Shown here one piece after another: positions 8,152 to 15,774 of a DNA stretch of 41,044 bases. Position numbers and translations under genes: made by a program. The first letter of the stretch is position 1. Every line of letters begins with the position of its first letter. The notes under the pieces are model-generated. The model searched no databases and was not told the DNA's origin. It saw only the letters and a program-made list of their open reading frames with translations. The stretch is from NCBI GenBank assembly GCA_003389385.1, contig QQVM01000018.1, forward strand, positions 1-41,044, written 5' to 3'. The stretch is from Bacteroidota bacterium. GTDB taxonomy: Bacteria > Bacteroidota > Bacteroidia > AKYH767-A > 2013-40CM-41-45.

Positions 8152-9243
8152 TTAGATTGACTCTATTCTGATTTCCGGATTGTTGACTGTTTTAATTATT
8201 TCTTCCAGGTAGTTCTCATTCATCACAAGTATGTGATCGGGCTTCTCAGCCTGAACGGCAACAGGTGCATAAATAGGGTGACCTGTATGTCCGATATACT
8301 TTCCCTGTTTGAGAGGATTGATATCCACCACATAATCAAAGTACTTCTTTCCGCCATCGAAAAGGTTCAGAAAGGTGGAGCCTTTTCCTCCTGCACCCCA
8401 AATAATTTTTCTTCCTGGAATGCCTATGATTGAATTAAACCTGTGGTTCAAATCTGAGAACAATTGTGTGTACTTTCCAGCATCATCATTCAGTTTTTTA
8501 ACTTCATCCGCATTTTTCAAAACCGACAGGTTCGCAACTAGATATATGTATTGACCGCCGAATAAATCACCTGTTTCACATAAGGTAAAGAAATTGCTAA
8601 GGGAATGAACTGTGAAATAGTTGCAATGCTCATAAAATATATCCCAAACAGCTTGTTTGTTTGCAATCCACTCGAAAGTGGGGACTTCTATGTAAATTTT
8701 TGCAGATGAATTTGCTGACTCTGCTATTTCTTTCAGGAACAACAAAGGATCCGGTATGTGTTCCAGAGTGTGCCTTAGTATGATGAATTCCGCATTCAGG
8801 TTTCTGTGGCTTTTACCAAAATATTCCTTGACAATCTCTTTGCTTTCTCCTTCATAAGCCGGATCGAATCCTGTGATGTTGTACCCATCCGATCTTAGCA
8901 TTTCAAAAAAAGTTCCTTTGCCGCAACCTATCTCTACTACCTTAGAGTTCTTGTCAATGTGTTTTTCTGCAATCTGCTTCACTTCTAAAAGATGCTCATG
9001 GAAAACAGGGGAGTGGCCTTGCTCATTTTGGTAGTCGGTACTGTAGTCCAACAGCGACGAGTCGAATTCCGCATTGAATATAAATCCGCTTGCAGCACAA
9101 TGCATAAGCTGCATATTCCTGCATTGTGCGGTCTTGGCAGATTCTGGATCAGGATAAACTACATTCTGAAAGACAGGAATGTCCGGACTTGAATAGATTT
9201 CAGTCAGCCTGGAGGGATCAACAAATGAAGGAATGTATTTCAT
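8152..9243 (-). CDS. Methyltransferase with C-methyltransferase-like C-terminal domain and no zinc site
   Basis: A 363-residue protein laid out like NDP-hexose C-methyltransferases: a short N-terminal module, a SAM-binding core with VVEIGCGKGTFFEML (102-116) and RHTLEHIPDP, then a second Rossmann-like domain starting IIWGAGGKGSTFLN (about 284-297). The segment IFYEHCNYF resembles the YHEHYSYLS active-site region of the paralogue at 12142-13368. The N-terminal module lacks the CxxC...CxxC zinc site of that paralogue; I see only isolated Cys41 and Cys49. It overlaps the upstream SDR by 4 nt and so is coupled to it. It may be a divergent C- or O-methyltransferase acting on a free NDP-sugar. The core assignment is firm, the reaction is not. 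Confidence 0.82.
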   Translation of the reverse strand: MKYIPSFVDPSRLTEIYSSPDIPVFQNVVYPDPESAKTAQCRNMQLMHCAASGFIFNAEFDSSLLDYSTDYQNEQGHSPVFHEHLLEVKQIAEKHIDKNSKVVEIGCGKGTFFEMLRSDGYNITGFDPAYEGESKEIVKEYFGKSHRNLNAEFIILRHTLEHIPDPLLFLKEIAESANSSAKIYIEVPTFEWIANKQAVWDIFYEHCNYFTVHSLSNFFTLCETGDLFGGQYIYLVANLSVLKNADEVKKLNDDAGKYTQLFSDLNHRFNSIIGIPGRKIIWGAGGKGSTFLNLFDGGKKYFDYVVDINPLKQGKYIGHTGHPIYAPVAVQAEKPDHILVMNENYLEEIIKTVNNPEIRIESI

Positions 9244-10094
9244 TTCCTCATAAGATTTTCAGCCTTGGAATTATCTCCCCAGAATTCAAGTGGTTCATAG
9301 TCATTGTAAGGATATCGTCCAAAGTTAAGTTTAATTTCCTGATTCTGTCTTGAAGAAACATATTCTTCAATCATACTTCTAAGCCTGACCGGATTTCCGC
9401 TACAGCAGTTGTATATCCCTGCCGATAAAGGATGAACTGAGATTTTATAAATCAGTTCGGCCATTTTTTCTACCCGCAGATAATCTCGCAATTGTTCTCC
9501 TCCGCTCAAATCAATTTCTTTTGCTCCTTCCGCAATTTTTCTGTCCAACATGGGAAAGAGTGAATTCTTGTTTTGGCCTTCTCCGTACATGTAGAATAAA
9601 CGAAGCCATACAAAATCGAATTTCATTTCTTTTGTTAAATCCTGTAACTTAATTCGTAATAAATTCTTTGCTTTGCCATATTCAGTCACAGGCTGAGGAT
9701 TCAATTCTTCATTCAGCTTTCCAGACTGTAAACCGTATTCAAAACAAGTTCCTGTCACTGCAACTTTTTTTAATCCGTTCGAAACCAGATTGCGGATAAA
9801 AGAAAATTGTAACGGAAGGTTGCGTTCAGTATGTACTTTGCCCATGTAATCAGGCAGACCTTCCCATGCCAAATGTATCATGAGATCTGGTTCGCCAAAC
9901 AACTTGAACAGGTTTTGGTCAAGGGTTTCATCACTGATTGTAAAAGGAATGTGCAGGTAGTTATTTTTTGTGTCGATCAGTCCGCCCATGTTCCTGGAAG
10001 TACTGATTATTTGATGATTATCATTCTGAATGATGGCATGCTCAAGCACATGACTTCCGATAAATCCGCTGGTACCTGTAATCAGTATTTTCAT
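9240..10094 (-). CDS. NAD(P)-dependent sugar epimerase/reductase (SDR)
   Basis: A 284-residue extended SDR. The Rossmann glycines are G7, G10 and G13 (ITGTSGFIGSHV), and the catalytic pair is Y139 and K143 in TEYGKAK. VTGTCFEYG (113-121) stands where the active-site Ser/Thr strand lies. Proteins of this kind reduce or epimerise 4-keto NDP-sugars. One attractive role is the final 4-keto reduction of the CDP-sugar made by the rfbF/rfbG cassette at 12142-15765; that is inference. It is the first gene of the nine-gene minus-strand operon and shares ATGA with the next gene. The start is the only Met before the Rossmann motif. Confidence 0.87.
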   Translation of the reverse strand: MKILITGTSGFIGSHVLEHAIIQNDNHQIISTSRNMGGLIDTKNNYLHIPFTISDETLDQNLFKLFGEPDLMIHLAWEGLPDYMGKVHTERNLPLQFSFIRNLVSNGLKKVAVTGTCFEYGLQSGKLNEELNPQPVTEYGKAKNLLRIKLQDLTKEMKFDFVWLRLFYMYGEGQNKNSLFPMLDRKIAEGAKEIDLSGGEQLRDYLRVEKMAELIYKISVHPLSAGIYNCCSGNPVRLRSMIEEYVSSRQNQEIKLNFGRYPYNDYEPLEFWGDNSKAENLMRK

Positions 10095-10306
10095 CCTGTT
10101 ATTATAACAACTTGAAAAATAGCCAAATAACTGGTTTTAATTTGAGATTGACTTCGATAAAATTATCAAAAAAATCTGTTGGACCTTCTTTATAATTCGA
10201 ACCCGTCCTTTGTTATGTCAATGCTTCAATATCAGTGCAATCATTTGTGATTTACTCCACTTTCACTGAAAAATTTTACATACAATTGCAGCATATTTCT
10301 TGAAAA

Positions 10307-11230
10307 ATGAGTGATCAGAGTAAGGATTTTAATGTGACTAGTTATGATATGCACAGAAGGCGTTTTGATGCCCGTCAGGACTTTGAGAGACTTGAAACCT
10401 GGAAAAATAAAGACACAGTTGATTTTTGGAGACATGAAAGAATGTACTCCTGCCTGCTGCCGTTTATCGGAAATAATCCGGATGCCCGTTGGCTGACTGT
10501 CGGGGACGGAAGATATGGCACCGATGCCAATTACATTGTGAGTTCTGGAGCTAAGAATGTCCTTGCCACCGATATCTCTGAGACAATGCTCAGGAAATCA
10601 TGTGAAGACAATTTCATTCCTGAGTACAAGATTGAAAATGCCGAATCACTTAGTTTCGATTCAAATTCATTCGATTATGTTTTGTGCAAGGAAAGTTATC
10701 ATCATTTTCCAAGACCGATGATCGCGCTTTACGAAATGCTGCGTGTGGCAAGAAAAAGTGTGATTCTGATTGAACCGCAGGATCAATACATCCTTGATCC
10801 GGGAAAAATGAAAATCATTACTTTGATGAAGGGCGCTTGGAAAACTTTTAAAAAGGCAATGACCGGAAAAGCAGAATCGCACAATGAGAACTATGAAGAG
10901 TCCGGCAATTATGTGTATTCAATTTCGAAACGGGAGATTGAAAAAGTTGCACTTGGATTAAACTATGAAGTTGTCAGCTTCAAAGAGCTCAATGATCATT
11001 ATGTGGACGGCGTTGAATTTGAAAGCAAAAGTTCAGACGGCCCTCTTTACAAAAAAGTGCTGGAAGGAATTTCACACAAGGATAAAAGGACCAGATTAGG
11101 TCTGCAACCGGCTGACATACTTATAGCCATGATTCATAAGGAAAGACCGGCTGACTGTATACTTAGTGAACTTACGAAAGCAGGATTTAGTCATGTTTGG
11201 TTGTCACGAAATCCTTATATCCGGTCCTGA
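10307..11230 (+). CDS. Class I SAM-dependent methyltransferase with variant motif I
   Basis: A 307-residue protein with a Methyltransf_11-like core: WLTVGDGRYGTDANYI in place of the usual GxGxG, then ATDIS (acidic end of strand 2), AESLSFDSNSFDYVLCKESYHHF, and EMLRVARKSVILIEP. The C-terminal 100 residues hold no motif I recognise. It is the first of two plus-strand genes in a region otherwise read leftward, and it is divergent from the operon starting at 10094. The most likely role is modification of the glycan or of a precursor. The SAM fold is well supported; the variant VGDGRYG loop leaves actual methyl transfer less certain. Confidence 0.82.
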   Translation: MSDQSKDFNVTSYDMHRRRFDARQDFERLETWKNKDTVDFWRHERMYSCLLPFIGNNPDARWLTVGDGRYGTDANYIVSSGAKNVLATDISETMLRKSCEDNFIPEYKIENAESLSFDSNSFDYVLCKESYHHFPRPMIALYEMLRVARKSVILIEPQDQYILDPGKMKIITLMKGAWKTFKKAMTGKAESHNENYEESGNYVYSISKREIEKVALGLNYEVVSFKELNDHYVDGVEFESKSSDGPLYKKVLEGISHKDKRTRLGLQPADILIAMIHKERPADCILSELTKAGFSHVWLSRNPYIRS

Positions 11231-11272
11231 AATATTACACATTTGATATAAACGATTATAGTAGAATAGTAA

Positions 11273-12139
11273 ATGAATAGCATGCATAACAAGGACGAAA
11301 GCGAACTGCTGGCCATTGGAAAATTGCTCTCAAACCAGCAGCTTATGATGCAATCTGATTCGATTAATGATTTTGAATTTAAAATATTCAGTCAGTACGG
11401 TGACGACGGAATTATTCAGTACCTGATTAGAAATCTGAACATACAGAATGAAACTTTTATAGAATTCGGCGTTGAGGATTACTCAGAATCGAACACACGT
11501 TTTCTTATGATGAATAACAACTGGACAGGATATGTGCTGGACGGTTCAGCAGAAAATATTAAAGCCCTTGAATCCAGGAACTGGTTGTGGAAATACGATC
11601 TTCGTTGCAAGGCAGTCTTCATTGACCGGGATAATATCAATGCACTTCTTGCAGATTCTCACTTTACTAATATTGGAATACTCAGTATAGATATTGACGG
11701 AAATGATTATCATATTTTATCTGCATTGGATCTTTCGATGTTGAACCCTGCCATTCTCATTGTTGAGTACAACAGTAATTTCGGAATGGAACGCTTTATT
11801 TCCATACCATATCAAAAGGATTTTAACCGGACCCAAGCGCATTTCAGCAATTTATATTGGGGAGCATCACTATCTGCCTTGACTCATGAGGCAAAGGCAA
11901 AGGGATATTCTCTGGTTTGTTGTAACAATGCAGGAAACAATGCTTATTTCGTGAGAACAGATTTGATCAATGATAAGGTGAAAATTGCTGATGTGGACAA
12001 GGCTTATCGCATTTCCAGATTCAGGGAAAGCAGAGATCACCGAGGAAAGCTAACCTATCTGAGATCGGATGAAAGAATGGAAGCGATCAGAGGCCTGGAT
12101 GTGATTAACACCCTCACAGGGACAACAGAAAAATTGTAA
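11273..12139 (+). CDS. FkbM-like methyltransferase-fold protein of polysaccharide loci
   Basis: A 288-residue protein with no clean hit by eye. It shows SQYGDDGIIQYLIRNL, then FIEFGVEDYSESNTRFL, which fits a motif I strand and loop, WTGYVLDGS at the end of strand 2, and ILSIDIDGNDYHIL at the strand-4 position. This order is that of FkbM-type SAM-dependent methyltransferases, often found beside glycosyltransferases. It follows the upstream methyltransferase by 42 nt and ends only 2 nt from the convergent stop of the C-methyltransferase gene. The start at 11273 precedes two further Met codons within five residues (MNSMHNK), so the start is uncertain by a few codons. Acceptor unknown. Confidence 0.7.
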   Translation: MNSMHNKDESELLAIGKLLSNQQLMMQSDSINDFEFKIFSQYGDDGIIQYLIRNLNIQNETFIEFGVEDYSESNTRFLMMNNNWTGYVLDGSAENIKALESRNWLWKYDLRCKAVFIDRDNINALLADSHFTNIGILSIDIDGNDYHILSALDLSMLNPAILIVEYNSNFGMERFISIPYQKDFNRTQAHFSNLYWGASLSALTHEAKAKGYSLVCCNNAGNNAYFVRTDLINDKVKIADVDKAYRISRFRESRDHRGKLTYLRSDERMEAIRGLDVINTLTGTTEKL

Positions 12140-12141
12140 AC

Positions 12142-13368
12142 TCAGAATATTTTCAATTTGGGAATCGCTGTGACAAATTTTGCGTTCCAGTCACGTACAT
12201 ATTCCAATTCTTTGCTGATTTCATCTGAAATATTCCAAGGCAGAATTAATATGTAATCGGGCTGTTCTTCCCTGATTCTTGAAGGATGGGAAACCTCAAT
12301 TCTGCTTCCGGGAAGAAACTTGTTTTGCTTGTGTGGTGATGCGTCACAGACAAATGAAACCAGATCGCTTGTTATACCGCAATAATTGAATAGTGTATTT
12401 CCCTTTGCGGCAGCACCGTAAGCGCAGACTTTCTTTCCTTTTTTCAGAGCCTCTTGTAAAAAATCGATAAGATTTACTTTCACTTCCATGGTTTTGTCAG
12501 CGAAAGAGGAGTAATAATTCATAGAGTCTATTCCTAGAGAAATTTCATTCTCATAAATCTTCTTGGCTCTGTCAGATAAAATGAGCGAAATATTTTCTGA
12601 GTGACATGCGTAAACTCTCAACGATCCGCCGTGAGTGGGTATTTCTTCCACATCAAATATTTTCAGGCCGTGTCTTTCAAACATTTGTTTTACGCAAAAC
12701 AAAGACAAGTAAGAATAATGCTCATGATAAATTGTGTCAAACTGGTTTTCCTCTATCATCCGGCACAAATGAGGAAACTCCATAGTGATGACTCCGGAAT
12801 TTGCAAGGGCAATCTTAAGTCCGGCAATGAAATCATGAATATCAGGTACGTGGGCAAGCACATTGTTTCCGATTAGAAGATCCGCATGTTGTCCTGCTTG
12901 TGCCATTCGCTTAGCCTTTTCAGCGGTGAAGAATTCAACATCAGTCGGAATTCCTTTTTGAATAGCAACCGCTGCAGTATTTGAAGTAGGCTCGATACCC
13001 AGGACGGGAATATTTTTTTCCTTAAAATACTGAAGAAGGTAGCCGTCATTCGATGCTATTTCAGCAACAAATGATTTTTCATCAAGATTGAATTTTCCTG
13101 CTGCCATTTCACAGTACTCTTTTGCATGCCTGAGCCAGCTGCTTGAAAAGGAGGAGAAGTACACGTAGTCCCTGCTGAAAATTTCCCTGCTCTTCTTGGT
13201 CTCAGGAATCTGAACCAAAAAGCACCTTTCGCATATGTAGACTTTCAGAGGATAAAATGCTTCAGGATAATTCAGTTCTTCCTTACTGAGGAATGAATTT
13301 GATGGAGGCGAAGTGCCCAGGTCAACCAGAACCTTATCTGAAATTTGTCCGCAGTTTCTGCACTTCAT
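12142..13368 (-). CDS. NDP-hexose 3-C-methyltransferase, three-domain type
   Basis: A 408-residue protein with the complete architecture of TylC3/TcaB9-type sugar C-methyltransferases. The N-terminal zinc module has C3, C6, C46 and C49 (PF08421 pattern). The SAM core has AEIASNDGYLLQYF (102-115). The family active-site sequence is IYHEHYSYLS near 213-222. The C-terminal Rossmann domain starts at CAYGAAAKGNTLFN (PF08484). These enzymes add a methyl branch at C3 of a 4-keto-6-deoxy nucleotide sugar. The gene overlaps the RmlC-like epimerase by 4 nt and lies directly downstream of rfbF-rfbG, so the expected substrate is CDP-4-keto-6-deoxyglucose or its 3/5-epimer. It is the last gene of the PKD-wzm-wzt-CDP-sugar block. 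Confidence 0.9.
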   Translation of the reverse strand: MKCRNCGQISDKVLVDLGTSPPSNSFLSKEELNYPEAFYPLKVYICERCFLVQIPETKKSREIFSRDYVYFSSFSSSWLRHAKEYCEMAAGKFNLDEKSFVAEIASNDGYLLQYFKEKNIPVLGIEPTSNTAAVAIQKGIPTDVEFFTAEKAKRMAQAGQHADLLIGNNVLAHVPDIHDFIAGLKIALANSGVITMEFPHLCRMIEENQFDTIYHEHYSYLSLFCVKQMFERHGLKIFDVEEIPTHGGSLRVYACHSENISLILSDRAKKIYENEISLGIDSMNYYSSFADKTMEVKVNLIDFLQEALKKGKKVCAYGAAAKGNTLFNYCGITSDLVSFVCDASPHKQNKFLPGSRIEVSHPSRIREEQPDYILILPWNISDEISKELEYVRDWNAKFVTAIPKLKIF

Positions 13369-13916
13369 AGGGGGTATGACTTTTTCCTTTCGCTTAACAA
13401 ATTAAAATTCATATCCCGGTCGGATATAACAGCTACCTCACAAGGAAGTGTCAATTTTATCGCAGGGTCATCGTATCGCAAGCCATCTTCAGCAGAAGGA
13501 TTGTATTCTGCACTATGAAGGTATGCCATTTCTGTATTGTCTTCCAGAGTAATATATCCGTGTGCCATTCCTTGCGGTATCCACAGCGCATTCGGCACAT
13601 CTTCATTCAAATCGAATGAACAGTGTCGGAGGTAAGTAGGGGAGTCTTTTCTCAGATCAACTACATAATCCATTACACGGCCTCTGATACACCTTACAAG
13701 CTTGATTTCTCCGAAAGGTGCATGCTGAAAATGAAGCCCTCTCCATGTCCCTTTCTTGGGATTGATCACATGATTATGCTGAATGAAATTTGCGATCAGA
13801 CCGGCATCTTTAAAAACAGCTGATGAATATGTGCGAAAAAACTGACCTCGTTTGTCTTCAGCTATGATATATTCGATTTGGAACAATCCTTTAATTTCGC
13901 TTTCAGAGAATCTCAT
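13365..13916 (-). CDS. RmlC-like NDP-4-keto-6-deoxyhexose 3,5-epimerase (probably on a CDP-sugar)
   Basis: A 183-residue cupin of the dTDP-4-dehydrorhamnose 3,5-epimerase family. The catalytic base is His62 in WRGLHFQH and the acid is Tyr132 in MAYLHSAEYNP. DKRGQFFRTY and LWIPQGMAHGY are also family signatures. It sits between a CDP-glucose 4,6-dehydratase (4-nt overlap upstream) and a 3-C-methyltransferase (4-nt overlap downstream), so I infer that it epimerises the CDP-linked ketosugar before or after C-methylation. A second family member at 26078-26632 lies next to wzc and differs around the catalytic Tyr (FLYKVTRYYHP), so the two likely use different substrates. Confidence 0.88.
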   Translation of the reverse strand: MRFSESEIKGLFQIEYIIAEDKRGQFFRTYSSAVFKDAGLIANFIQHNHVINPKKGTWRGLHFQHAPFGEIKLVRCIRGRVMDYVVDLRKDSPTYLRHCSFDLNEDVPNALWIPQGMAHGYITLEDNTEMAYLHSAEYNPSAEDGLRYDDPAIKLTLPCEVAVISDRDMNFNLLSERKKSYPL

Positions 13917-15004
13917 GACTGCCAGATCAGATTTTTATGTTTGGCATCTTCAATGTAATTGTAAAATACAATGGAAGAAGTGTCGGCTCCATTCACAAAG
14001 TACTCTTTGTACCAGTTGATTGTTTGCCTGACAGCATCCTCCAATCTCCAAACCGGACTCCAATGCAATTCTGTAGCTGCTTTTGAGCTGTCAAGAAAAA
14101 TTGCCGGGGATTCATGAAGTGACATCAGGGGATCTTTTTCCCATCGTATATCATTCCAAATTTCTTTAGACAAATCAGCAATTCTTTCTACTTCCCTGCA
14201 GTCTGTATAATCTGGTCCGAAATTCCAGGCTGATGCAAAATGAGAATTGCCCTCCAGAAGTTTTTGACCAAGTAGAAGATATCCTGATACAGGTTCCAAC
14301 ACATGCTGCCAAGGCCTGATGGCGTGAGGGTATCTGATTTGAGTGACTGCACCTGAGGAAGCCGCCTTCACAAGATCCGGTATCAGGCGGTCTGCTGCCC
14401 AGTCACCTCCGCCAATTACATTGCCTGCGCGCACAGTAGCCAAAGAAAATGAATTGCCTGGCAAAAAAGAATTTCTGTATGATGCGGATATTATTTCAGA
14501 ACATGCTTTTGATGCACTGTACGGATCATGACCTCCCAATGGATCATTTTCACTATATCCTATGGAATCTGCAGAATATTCATAAACCTTATCGGTAGTT
14601 ACATTAATGACTGCTTTTACGCTTTCGCATTTTCTTGCTGCCTCGAAAAGATTCAGAGTTCCGATCGCGTTCACTTCGTAAGTAAGCAATGGGTCGGCAT
14701 ACGACTTCCTTACAAGCGATTGCGCTGCAAGATGAAAGATAATATCAGGTTTTATATTCCTGATGGAAGATTCCAGTTTGCTTCGGTCTCTTACATCTGA
14801 AAAAAGCGTAGTGTAATCAAGCTTCATCAGCTCAAAAAGAGAAGGTTTGGTAGGAATATCAACAGAAAATCCGTGAACTTTCGCTCCGAGTTTTTTTAAC
14901 CAATAGGCTAGCCAAGCTCCTTTGAAACCGGTATTGCCGGTTATCAAAACGTTCAGCCCGTAATATATGCCTGAAAACTGTCTCCTTAATCCCACTTCTT
15001 CCAT
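13913..15004 (-). CDS. rfbG: CDP-glucose 4,6-dehydratase
   Basis: A 363-residue extended SDR that converts CDP-glucose to CDP-4-keto-6-deoxyglucose. The loop TGNTGFKGAW (22-31) is diagnostic for this dehydratase, as against the GGAGFIG loops of other sugar SDRs. TTDKVYE (136-142) and Y162/K166 in YSASK complete the active site. It lies directly downstream of rfbF with a 19-nt overlap and overlaps the epimerase by 4 nt. No other Met occurs before the Rossmann loop, which supports the start despite the long overlap. Pairing with rfbF makes this one of the most secure functional assignments in the window. Confidence 0.94.
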   Translation of the reverse strand: MEEVGLRRQFSGIYYGLNVLITGNTGFKGAWLAYWLKKLGAKVHGFSVDIPTKPSLFELMKLDYTTLFSDVRDRSKLESSIRNIKPDIIFHLAAQSLVRKSYADPLLTYEVNAIGTLNLFEAARKCESVKAVINVTTDKVYEYSADSIGYSENDPLGGHDPYSASKACSEIISASYRNSFLPGNSFSLATVRAGNVIGGGDWAADRLIPDLVKAASSGAVTQIRYPHAIRPWQHVLEPVSGYLLLGQKLLEGNSHFASAWNFGPDYTDCREVERIADLSKEIWNDIRWEKDPLMSLHESPAIFLDSSKAATELHWSPVWRLEDAVRQTINWYKEYFVNGADTSSIVFYNYIEDAKHKNLIWQS

Positions 15005-15765
15005 TTGGCTTTGTTAGAATTCCAGATATTCTCCAATTCGATCTTGTCTCTCATTGCATCCATGCATTTCCAGAACCCTCCATATTTGTATGCCACCAGT
15101 TGTCTGTCCCTGGTCAGATTGTTCATTGGCTCATCTTCCCACATTTGTATGTCAGCATTATCATCAAGATAATTGAATACTTCCGGTTTCAGCACAAAGA
15201 ATCCAGCATTGATCCAGCGTCCGTCTCCTTTGGGTTTTTCCTGGAATTCGGTGATCACATTCTGACTGTCGATTTGCATTCCGCCGAATTTACCTTCCGG
15301 CTGAACTGCTGTGATGGTGGCAATTTTTCCATGCGACTTGTGAAACTCCGCAAGCGATGCCAAATTCATATCAGTCAGCCCGTCTCCATAGGTCAGCATA
15401 AAATCTTCATCACCGATATATTTTCTGACTCGTTTCAATCGTCCTGCTGTCTTGGTATGTAAACCGGTGTCTACTAGGGTGACTTTGAAAGATTCAGTGT
15501 TTGAAGCGTGAACATCAACCTGGTTGTTTTTCAGCTCGATGCTGATATCAGAATTATGCATGAAATAATGCATAAAATATTCCTTGATCACATATCCTTT
15601 GTACCCCAAACAAATAATGAAATCATTAAAGCCATAATGCCCGTATGATTTCATGATGTGCCACAATATTGGCTTGTCTCCAAGCTCAATCATGGGCTTG
15701 GGTTTGAGATGCGACTCTTCCGTGATGCGTGAACCGAGTCCGCCGGCGAATATTACTACTTTCAT
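14986..15765 (-). CDS. rfbF: Glucose-1-phosphate cytidylyltransferase
   Basis: A 259-residue nucleotidyltransferase making CDP-glucose from CTP and glucose 1-phosphate. VIFAGGLGSRITEESHLKPKPM (residues 4-25) has the nucleotide-binding GGxGSR signature with the family's Thr-Glu-Glu. Further on are LTYGDGLTDMNL (catalytic acidic residues), QPEGKFGGM and INAGFFVLKPE. Length matches RfbF/DdhA (about 257). It starts the CDP-sugar cassette 9 nt after wzt, and its end overlaps rfbG by 19 nt. CDP-glucose is the committed precursor of 3,6-dideoxyhexoses and related sugars. Confidence 0.95.
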   Translation of the reverse strand: MKVVIFAGGLGSRITEESHLKPKPMIELGDKPILWHIMKSYGHYGFNDFIICLGYKGYVIKEYFMHYFMHNSDISIELKNNQVDVHASNTESFKVTLVDTGLHTKTAGRLKRVRKYIGDEDFMLTYGDGLTDMNLASLAEFHKSHGKIATITAVQPEGKFGGMQIDSQNVITEFQEKPKGDGRWINAGFFVLKPEVFNYLDDNADIQMWEDEPMNNLTRDRQLVAYKYGGFWKCMDAMRDKIELENIWNSNKAKWKKWD

Positions 15766-15774
15766 TTTTGTTGC

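Noticed and set aside
9831-10115. 94-codon plus-strand frame opposite the first SDR gene
   Set aside because: It lies antisense to a complete SDR with all catalytic motifs and has no coding character of its own.
10095-10306. Divergent promoter pair in the gap between the SDR operon and the plus-strand methyltransferase
   Set aside because: A promoter must exist here, but I found only imperfect -7 matches (such as TATTTTTC on the minus strand) without a TTG at the right spacing, so I do not place one.
12120-12175. Bidirectional terminator between the convergent genes at 12139 and 12142
   Set aside because: Only a 6-bp AAATTG/CAATTT pair with a long AT-rich loop is present, which is too weak to call.
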